The notes beneath the pieces were generated by a model. That model was not told the origin of the DNA. It searched no databases and saw only the letters and a list, made by a program, of their open reading frames with translations. The translations under genes and the position numbers were made by a program. DNA of 5,276 nucleotides, taken from assembly GCA_028704195.1 (NCBI GenBank), contig JAQVLL010000167.1:1-5276 (forward strand), in the 5' to 3' direction. Source of the stretch: Smithellaceae bacterium. Its GTDB lineage: Bacteria > Desulfobacterota > Syntrophia > Syntrophales > Smithellaceae. Shown piece after piece: positions 1-5,276 of the stretch (position 1 is the stretch's first letter; the number at the start of each line of letters is the position of its first letter).

Positions 1-53
1 CTGATATCAAAAAGAAGATTGAAGAAGTGGGCGGAACCGTCGAGATTAAGTAA
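1..53 (+). CDS. rplL: Ribosomal protein L7/L12, C-terminal end (partial)
   Basis: Only the last 16 complete codons and the TAA stop at 51-53 are present; the rest lies left of the window. The readable frame starts at base 3 and gives DIKKKIEEVGGTVEIK. This matches the last helix and strand of the L7/L12 C-terminal domain, which in the family ends in a pattern like IKKxLEEAGAxVEVK. L7/L12 forms the mobile stalk of the 50S subunit and recruits translational GTPases such as EF-G and EF-Tu. The call is strengthened by position, because rplL directly precedes rpoB in most bacteria. The stop is 41 nt before the rpoB start with no visible terminator between, so read-through transcription into rpoB is expected. 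The fragment is too short to judge anything else about the protein. Confidence 0.93.
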   Translation, partial: DIKKKIEEVGGTVEIK

Positions 54-57
54 TCTC
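42..57 (+). other. Small inverted repeat across the rplL stop codon
   Basis: GAGATT at 42-47 is perfectly complementary to AATCTC at 52-57, with a 4-nt loop AAGT. The rplL stop codon TAA (51-53) lies at the junction of loop and 3' arm. The stem does not extend outward (C41 faces C58) and no T-run follows, so it is not an intrinsic terminator. A 6-bp stem could be chance. It is recorded because a longer repeat sits in the equivalent place at the end of rpoB. Confidence 0.4.
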
Positions 58-84
58 CCTGCCAATTTTATATTAAATGTAATG

Positions 85-90
85 TAAGGA
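85..90 (+). promoter_or_regulatory. Ribosome binding site of rpoB
   Basis: TAAGGA at 85-90 matches the 5' part of the Shine-Dalgarno consensus TAAGGAGGT and ends only 4 nt before the ATG at 95. This is closer than usual. The start is still secure, because the reading frame has an in-frame TAA at 80-82 and no other start codon between that stop and the ATG. Confidence 0.75.
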
Positions 91-94
91 TACT

Positions 95-3000
95 ATGGGC
101 GACTTTAGAAGAAATTTTGGCCGTGTAAAGCAAATACAGGATGTACCCAATCTGATTGAGATTCAGACGCGATCTTACGAAAAATTCCTGCAGGCCGACG
201 TGCCGCTGGCAAAAAGGCGAAACATCGGCTTGCAGGGTGCTTTCAAGAGCGTGTTTCCGATTTCGGATTTCAGCGGAAAGTGCTCCCTGGAATTTGTCAG
301 CTATAAGATTGGTGATGTCCGGTATGATATGAGGGAGTGCATTCAGAAGGGCATGACCTATGCCGCTCCTTTGAAGATCGTTGTCAGGCTGGTGGTGTTT
401 GAAACCGACCGTCTTGCCGACGGCAGGATCAATCGTGAGGAGGCTGAGACCAAGCCGATCCGCGACATTAAAGAGCAGGAAATATATTTTGGCGAGATCC
501 CGCTCATGACGGAAAACGGTACGTTTATCGTCAACGGTTCAGAGCGCGTAATCGTCAGTCAGCTGCACCGGTCGCCGGGCATCTTTTTTGATCATGATAA
601 AGGGAAAACGGTCGCTTCCGGTAAACTGATTTATTCGGCGCGAGTGATTCCCATCCGGGGGTCCTGGCTGGATTTAGAGTTTGATTCCAAGGATCTGCTC
701 TATGTCAGGATCGACCGCCGCCGGAAAATGCCGGTCACTATTCTGTTGAAGGCCATGGGCAATTCAACGGAATTTATCCTCAACTATTTTTACAGTATTG
801 AGAAAATCACGCTCGAAGGCGAAAAAATTTATTTTGGAGTTGATGAGTCGCTGTCCGGCCAGAAGGCGCCGGAAGACATCAAGGATCCGAAAAGCGATGA
901 GATCATTGTTAAAAAAGGCCGCAAACTCACCAAGCCCCTGCTCAAGAAGGTCATGGATGCGGGTGTTAAACGCGTGGCCGTTAAAGAAGCTGATTTGACG
1001 GGGAAAATTCTGTCCTCGGATGTTCATGATCCGGCCACTGGAGAGATTCTTTTCAGGTGCAACGAAGAACTGCCGTTAAACGGACTTGAGATTGCTCAGG
1101 AAAAAAGAGTCAAAGAGCTGAAGTTCATCCACATTGATGAGGATCTTGACAATGCCTCTATCCGAGATACACTGCTGATGGATCACATTGAATCCGCGGA
1201 AGATGCGATCATGGAGATCTACCGACGGCTCCGTCCCAGCAATCCTCCGACACCGGAAACCGCTGCGAAGTTTTTCAGCAGTCTCTTTTTTGAACCGGAA
1301 ACTTACGATTTATCGGATGTCGGCCGGGCGAAGATGAACTATAAGCTGCGCCTGAATGTGTCGACGGACCTAACCGTCCTCAGAAACGAAGATATTCTGG
1401 CATCCGTCAAATATCTGATCGATTTGAAAAACGGTTTGGGGGAATGCAGCGTAGATGATATTGACCATCTGGGAAACCGCCGCGTGCGTTCTGTAGGTGA
1501 ACTCATTGAAAATCAGTATCGCATCGGTCTGGTGCGCATGGAAAGGGCCATTAAAGAAAAAATGAGCCTGCAGGACATCGAAACCATGATGCCGCACGAT
1601 CTAATCAATGCCAAACCGGTATCTGCGGTGGTGAACGAATTTTTCGGTTCCAGCCAACTTTCCCAGTTTATGGATCAAACCAATCCGCTCTCCGAAATTA
1701 CCCATAAACGTCGTTTGTCAGCCCTCGGGCCCGGCGGCCTGACGCGGGAGCGTGCCGGATTTGAGGTCCGCGACGTTCATTCAACCCATTATGGCCGAAT
1801 CTGTCCGGTTGAAACACCGGAAGGGCCGAATATCGGATTGATCGTATCTCTAAGTACATATGCGCGGGTCAATGAATTCGGTTTCATCGAAACACCCTAT
1901 CGATTGATCGAAAACGGGAAAGTGTCCGATGATGTAAAATTTATGACGGCAATCGAGGAGGAAAATCTTCTCATCGCACCCGCTGACCGGCCCCTCGATA
2001 AAAAAGGAAGATTTGAAGAGGAACTGATATCTGTCAGAAAAGGGAGCGACTTCGTTTCAGCTGTGTCGACAGACATTAAGATGATGGATGTTGCACCCAA
2101 CCAGATGGTTTCCGTGGCGGCGGCGTTGATTCCATTTCTGGAACACGACGATGCGAACCGTGCGCTCATGGGGTCCAACATGCAGCGCCAGGCTGTGCCT
2201 CTGATGTGTCCGGAAGTGCCGGTGGTCGGTACGGGAATGGAAGCCGTGGTTGCCCGCGACTCCGGCGCAGTGGTCATCGCCAGGCGTTCGGGTGTTGTCG
2301 AAAGCGTGGACGCTTCGCGTATTGTGATACGCGCCGACAAACCGGAAGAAGATGGTCTGGATACGGGCGTGGATATTTATACCCTGTCCAAATATCAGCG
2401 TTCCAATCAGGATACCTGCTTTAACCAGAAACCCATTATTGCGGTCGGTGATCATGTGCATAAGAGAGATATTCTTGCCGATGGTCCCGCAACGGACAAT
2501 GGTGAGCTGGCGCTCGGGCGCAACGTGATGGTTGCCTTCATGTCCTGGGGCGGATACAACTACGAAGACTCCATCCTGGTCAGTGAAAGAATCGTCAAGG
2601 AAGATATTTACACATCGATTCATATTGAAGAGTTTGAAACCATGGCCCGTGACACCAAGCTGGGCAAGGAAGAAATAACGCGCGATATTCCCAATGTCGG
2701 GGAAGAGGCGCTCAGAAACCTCGATGAAAGCGGGATCATCCGCATCGGTGTTTCCGTAAAGCCCGGAGATATCCTGGTCGGTAAAATTACCCCCAAAGGT
2801 GAAACGCAGCTGTCGGCCGAAGAAAAATTGCTACGCGCGATTTTCGGTGAAAAAGCAAGCGATGTTCGGGACACTTCGTTGCGTGTTCCTCCCGGTGTGG
2901 AAGGAACCGTCATTGACGCAAAGATTTTCACGCGCAAAGGCGCCGACAAGGATTTGCGTTCACAGGCGATTGAAGAAGATGCCATTGAGCAATTGACGAA

Positions 3001-4210
3001 GGACCGCGATGATGAAATCCGGATTCTTGCGGAGTCCATCAAAAAAGATATTGCCAAACTCGTGATTGGCAAGACGGCTGCCGGCAAGATTGTCGATGCG
3101 AAAAAGAAAACACTTTTGAAAAAAGGCGAAAAAATAACCAAGGACATATGGCAGGATATTCCTTTCACTTACTGGAAGGATATTTCACTTGCTGAAAATG
3201 ATGGCGGGGAAGAAAAATTGACCAATCTTCTTTCCGTGATGGAAAGAAAAATCGATTTTGTGAAAGCCCATTTTGAGGAAAAGCTCGAAAAGATCAAAGC
3301 CAGCGATGAGCTGCCGCCGGGTGTCATCAAGATGGTGAAAGTCTACATTGCCATTAAGAGAAAACTGTCCGTCGGCGATAAGATGGCCGGGCGTCATGGC
3401 AACAAGGGTGTTTTGTCCAGAATCCTTCCGGAAGAAGACATGCCGTATTTTGCTGACGGTTCAACGGTTGATATTATCCTCAATCCGCTGGGCGTTCCTT
3501 CCCGTATGAACGTCGGACAGATCCTTGAGACACATTTAGGCTGGGCGGCCAAGTCAATCGGTGAAGGGTTGAATGAATTACTCGAGAAAAACAACAACCT
3601 GAATCAGATTAAAAGTGATTTGAAAAAAACGTATTCGTCCCCCGATTTTGATGAATTCCTGGAAAAAGCATCCCAGGAAGACATCAGGCGTTTTGTCGGC
3701 CGGCTGAAAAAAGGCATGCTGGTGGCGAGCCCGGTTTTTGACGGCTGTCCCGAGTCACAGATCCGCAATATGCTGGATATGGCGGGACTCCCGGAGACCG
3801 GTCAGGCGGTCTTGTTCGACGGCCGAACGGGTGAACCGTTTGATCAGGAAGTGACCGTCGGCATCATTTACATGCTGAAGCTGCATCATCTTGTTGATAA
3901 TAAAATTCATGCCCGCTCCATCGGCCCCTATTCGCTGGTGACGCAGCAGCCGCTGGGAGGCAAGGCGCAATTCGGCGGTCAGAGACTGGGAGAAATGGAA
4001 GTGTGGGCCATGGAGGCTTACGGCGCTTCCTATACCCTGCAGGAATTTTTAACGGTCAAGTCAGACGACGTTGCCGGCCGGACGAGGATTTATGAATCCA
4101 TCGTCAAAGGTGAACATACATTCGAGCCGGGTCTCCCGGAATCCTTCAACGTACTGGTGAAGGAACTCCAGAGTCTCGGATTAGACGTGGAATTGATTGA
4201 AGAAGAATAA
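95..4210 (+). CDS. rpoB: DNA-directed RNA polymerase subunit beta
   Basis: This is the complete beta subunit of RNA polymerase, 1371 aa against 1342 in E. coli. It partners beta' to form the catalytic cleft, with two alpha, omega and sigma. In order: protrusion and lobe, with lineage insertion SI1 at about 235-353; rifampicin region 518-544 (GSSQLSQFMDQTNPLSE, then HKRRLSALGPGG); fork-loop segment GLTRERAG with Arg551; ETPEGPNIGL near 574-583; MGSNMQRQAVP at 692-702; YEDSI with Glu824-Asp825; SI2 at about 959-1071, rich in Lys and Glu; GDKMAGRHGNKG with active-site Lys1096 and Lys1104 (E. coli K1065, K1073); and the C-terminal clamp with LVTQQPLGGKAQFGG, ending SLGLDVELIEEE. Asp527, His537 and Ser542, equivalents of the main resistance positions D516, H526 and S531, are unchanged, so rifampicin sensitivity is expected at target level. 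No frameshift or truncation is visible. Start ATG 95 is fixed by an upstream in-frame stop and a ribosome binding site. It is cotranscribed with rplL and rpoC. Confidence 0.99.
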   Translation: MGDFRRNFGRVKQIQDVPNLIEIQTRSYEKFLQADVPLAKRRNIGLQGAFKSVFPISDFSGKCSLEFVSYKIGDVRYDMRECIQKGMTYAAPLKIVVRLVVFETDRLADGRINREEAETKPIRDIKEQEIYFGEIPLMTENGTFIVNGSERVIVSQLHRSPGIFFDHDKGKTVASGKLIYSARVIPIRGSWLDLEFDSKDLLYVRIDRRRKMPVTILLKAMGNSTEFILNYFYSIEKITLEGEKIYFGVDESLSGQKAPEDIKDPKSDEIIVKKGRKLTKPLLKKVMDAGVKRVAVKEADLTGKILSSDVHDPATGEILFRCNEELPLNGLEIAQEKRVKELKFIHIDEDLDNASIRDTLLMDHIESAEDAIMEIYRRLRPSNPPTPETAAKFFSSLFFEPETYDLSDVGRAKMNYKLRLNVSTDLTVLRNEDILASVKYLIDLKNGLGECSVDDIDHLGNRRVRSVGELIENQYRIGLVRMERAIKEKMSLQDIETMMPHDLINAKPVSAVVNEFFGSSQLSQFMDQTNPLSEITHKRRLSALGPGGLTRERAGFEVRDVHSTHYGRICPVETPEGPNIGLIVSLSTYARVNEFGFIETPYRLIENGKVSDDVKFMTAIEEENLLIAPADRPLDKKGRFEEELISVRKGSDFVSAVSTDIKMMDVAPNQMVSVAAALIPFLEHDDANRALMGSNMQRQAVPLMCPEVPVVGTGMEAVVARDSGAVVIARRSGVVESVDASRIVIRADKPEEDGLDTGVDIYTLSKYQRSNQDTCFNQKPIIAVGDHVHKRDILADGPATDNGELALGRNVMVAFMSWGGYNYEDSILVSERIVKEDIYTSIHIEEFETMARDTKLGKEEITRDIPNVGEEALRNLDESGIIRIGVSVKPGDILVGKITPKGETQLSAEEKLLRAIFGEKASDVRDTSLRVPPGVEGTVIDAKIFTRKGADKDLRSQAIEEDAIEQLTKDRDDEIRILAESIKKDIAKLVIGKTAAGKIVDAKKKTLLKKGEKITKDIWQDIPFTYWKDISLAENDGGEEKLTNLLSVMERKIDFVKAHFEEKLEKIKASDELPPGVIKMVKVYIAIKRKLSVGDKMAGRHGNKGVLSRILPEEDMPYFADGSTVDIILNPLGVPSRMNVGQILETHLGWAAKSIGEGLNELLEKNNNLNQIKSDLKKTYSSPDFDEFLEKASQEDIRRFVGRLKKGMLVASPVFDGCPESQIRNMLDMAGLPETGQAVLFDGRTGEPFDQEVTVGIIYMLKLHHLVDNKIHARSIGPYSLVTQQPLGGKAQFGGQRLGEMEVWAMEAYGASYTLQEFLTVKSDDVAGRTRIYESIVKGEHTFEPGLPESFNVLVKELQSLGLDVELIEEE

Positions 4211-4225
4211 AAGAATCAATTTCAC
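4187..4225 (+). other. 12-bp stem-loop bracketing the rpoB stop codon
   Basis: GTGGAATTGATT at 4187-4198 can pair with AATCAATTTCAC at 4214-4225: 11 Watson-Crick pairs and one G-U pair, with no bulge. The 15-nt loop (4199-4213) is all purine except one T and contains the rpoB stop codon TAA at 4208-4210. The stem is AT-rich. A TTTTT run follows at 4231-4235 but is separated from the stem by 5 nt, so this is a poor fit to an intrinsic terminator. It does not cover the rpoC ribosome binding site. A role in RNA processing, pausing or rpoB-rpoC coupling is inference only. Confidence 0.55.
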
Positions 4226-4243
4226 TTACGTTTTTAAGAGTAC

Positions 4244-4249
4244 AGGAGA
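4244..4249 (+). promoter_or_regulatory. Ribosome binding site of rpoC
   Basis: AGGAGA at 4244-4249 is a strong Shine-Dalgarno match. It leaves 7 nt before the GTG at 4257, a normal spacing. It decides the start of rpoC, which uses GTG instead of ATG. The spacer from rpoB (4211-4256) holds no promoter-like sequence that I can support and no convincing terminator. Confidence 0.85.
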
Positions 4250-4256
4250 ATAATCT

Positions 4257-5276
4257 GTGGAAGACTTTTTCAGTTATTTTGAAAAACCCAAAAATCCGAT
4301 CAGATTCAATGCAATGAAGATCTCGATCGCCTCACCGGAAAAAATTCTTTCCTGGTCCAATGGCGAGGTCAAAAAGCCGGAAACGATCAACTACCGGACA
4401 TTCAAGCCGGAACGTGACGGTTTGTTCTGCGCGAAGATATTCGGGCCGGTAAAGGATTACGAATGTCTTTGCGGCCGTTATAAGCGGATGAAGCATCGCG
4501 GCGTTGTATGCGAAAAGTGCGGCGTCGAAGTCATACAGTCCAAAGTGCGTCGGGAGCGGATGGGACACATTACGCTGGCGACACCGGTTGCACATATATG
4601 GTTTTTAAAGAGTCTGCCAAGCCGTATCGGCAACGTGATGGATTTGACGCTCAAAGAACTGGAAAAAGTTCTCTATTTTGAATCCTGGATTGTGCTGGAT
4701 CCGAAAGAAACCCCGCTCAAAAAGAAAGAGCTTCTCACGGACGAAGAATACATCGAAGCGAAAGAGCAGTATGGAGAGAAAGGGTTTGTCGCCGGCATCG
4801 GAGCAGAGGCCGTGCGTGAACTGCTTGAAGAAATCGATCTGGAAAAACTGTATGAAGAGCTTCGTGCGGAAGTTGTTACATCGATTTCAGATACGAAAAA
4901 GAAAAAGATTGTCAAACGGCTCAAGGTAGTCGAGGCATTACGCAAATCCGGCAATAAACCGGAATGGATGGTACTGACCGTTCTGCCGGTGATTCCGCCC
5001 GACTTGAGACCGCTGGTCCCTTTGGATGGCGGGCGGTTCGCCACATCCGATCTGAACGATTTGTATCGTCGCGTGATTAACCGGAACAACCGCTTGAAGC
5101 GCCTGCAGGAACTCAATGCGCCGGAAATTATTATCCGCAATGAAAAGCGTATGCTGCAGGAAGCTGTCGATGTCCTTTTTGACAACGGCCGCCGCGGACG
5201 TGCCATTACCGGAACAAACAAGAGGCCGCTTCGATCCCTGTCGGATATGCTTAAGGGAAAACAGGGCCGTTTCCGC
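4257..5276 (+). CDS. rpoC: DNA-directed RNA polymerase subunit beta' (N-terminal 340 aa, partial)
   Basis: The open frame starts at GTG 4257 and runs off the right edge after exactly 340 codons; full-length beta' is about 1400 aa. Beta' carries the catalytic Mg2+ site and the DNA clamp of RNA polymerase. The N-terminal zinc-binding domain is intact: Cys70 and Cys72 (ECLCGR) with Cys85 and Cys88 (CEKCGVE), at the same numbers as in E. coli. Next come KVRRERMGHI, the clamp region with the Lys/Glu-rich helices around 150-225, and NKPEWM...LPPDLRPLVP. The lid follows near 252-266 (LDGGRFATSDLND), then NRNNRLKRL, the rudder near 310-328 (NGRRGRAITGTNKRPLRSL), and the start of switch 2 (KGKQGRFR, with Lys335 and Arg340 matching E. 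coli K334 and R339). The catalytic NADFDGD motif lies outside the window. The start is supported by AGGAGA 7 nt upstream and by alignment to the usual beta' N-terminus. It lies 46 nt after rpoB and is presumably cotranscribed. Confidence 0.98.
   Translation, partial: MEDFFSYFEKPKNPIRFNAMKISIASPEKILSWSNGEVKKPETINYRTFKPERDGLFCAKIFGPVKDYECLCGRYKRMKHRGVVCEKCGVEVIQSKVRRERMGHITLATPVAHIWFLKSLPSRIGNVMDLTLKELEKVLYFESWIVLDPKETPLKKKELLTDEEYIEAKEQYGEKGFVAGIGAEAVRELLEEIDLEKLYEELRAEVVTSISDTKKKKIVKRLKVVEALRKSGNKPEWMVLTVLPVIPPDLRPLVPLDGGRFATSDLNDLYRRVINRNNRLKRLQELNAPEIIIRNEKRMLQEAVDVLFDNGRRGRAITGTNKRPLRSLSDMLKGKQGRFR

Noticed and set aside
46..74. Possible promoter in the rplL-rpoB spacer (TATATT at 69-74)
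   Set aside because: TATATT is close to a -10 box, but at 17-bp spacing the -35 position reads TTAAGT, a poor match. AT-rich spacers give such hits by chance.
76..85. Tandem AATGT-AATGT just before the rpoB ribosome binding site
   Set aside because: Two copies of a 5-mer in an AT-rich spacer are not meaningful.
2057..2623. 188-aa open frame on the minus strand inside rpoB, and the adjoining minus-strand frame at 2620-3168
   Set aside because: Both are fully antisense to strongly conserved rpoB sequence, have no recognisable domain, and have the odd composition expected of shadow frames.
2968..3307. Lys/Glu-rich stretch of beta looked at as a possible foreign insertion
   Set aside because: It lies at the known position of the proteobacterial beta SI2 insertion, has the usual helical charged character, and keeps the frame.
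4214..4240. Intrinsic terminator between rpoB and rpoC
   Set aside because: The stem here is AT-rich and the short TTTTT run is 5 nt beyond the stem base; termination before rpoC would also make little sense in this operon.
4266..4286. Inverted repeat TTTTTCA/TGAAAAA in the first codons of rpoC
   Set aside because: It is a weak A/T-only style stem arising from Phe (TTT/TTC) and Lys (AAA) codons, with no further support.
4673..5221. 182-aa open frame on the minus strand inside rpoC
   Set aside because: It is very rich in Ser and Arg, as expected from the reverse complement of Lys/Glu-rich beta' codons, and overlaps conserved rpoC throughout.

Overview
This window is a piece of the conserved bacterial ribosomal-protein/RNA polymerase operon. 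In order on the + strand it holds the last codons of rplL (ribosomal protein L7/L12), the complete rpoB (RNA polymerase beta subunit, 1371 aa), and the first 340 codons of rpoC (beta' subunit), which runs off the right edge. All genes point the same way and the spacers are short (41 nt and 46 nt), so this is almost certainly one transcription unit of the rplKAJL-rpoBC type.

Beta and beta' are of the proteobacterial type. Beta has both large lineage-specific insertions in the places where E. coli has them, and the N-terminus of beta' aligns almost residue for residue with E. coli. Details such as the short beta N-terminus and the beta' opening MEDFFSYFEKPKNPIRF look more like Desulfobacterota (former Deltaproteobacteria, possibly Syntrophales-like) than Gammaproteobacteria. 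That placement rests on remembered family sequences, not on a search. GC content looks close to half, with AT-rich spacers.

Region by region: 1-53 is the rplL tail; 54-94 is a spacer with the rpoB ribosome binding site; 95-4210 is rpoB; 4211-4256 is a spacer with the rpoC ribosome binding site; 4257-5276 is partial rpoC with a GTG start. Beta and beta' together form the catalytic cleft of RNA polymerase. Beta supplies the rifampicin pocket, fork loop and two conserved active-site lysines. The visible part of beta' supplies the N-terminal zinc-binding domain, lid, rudder and start of switch 2. The beta' catalytic Mg2+ motif lies beyond the window.

I see no unknown system, mobile element, CRISPR array or RNA gene. 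The features that gene content does not explain are two inverted repeats that each bracket a stop codon (rplL and rpoB). The rpoB one can form a 12-bp stem with the stop codon in its loop. There is also a compact perfect hairpin inside rpoB. These are modest observations in an otherwise ordinary housekeeping region.
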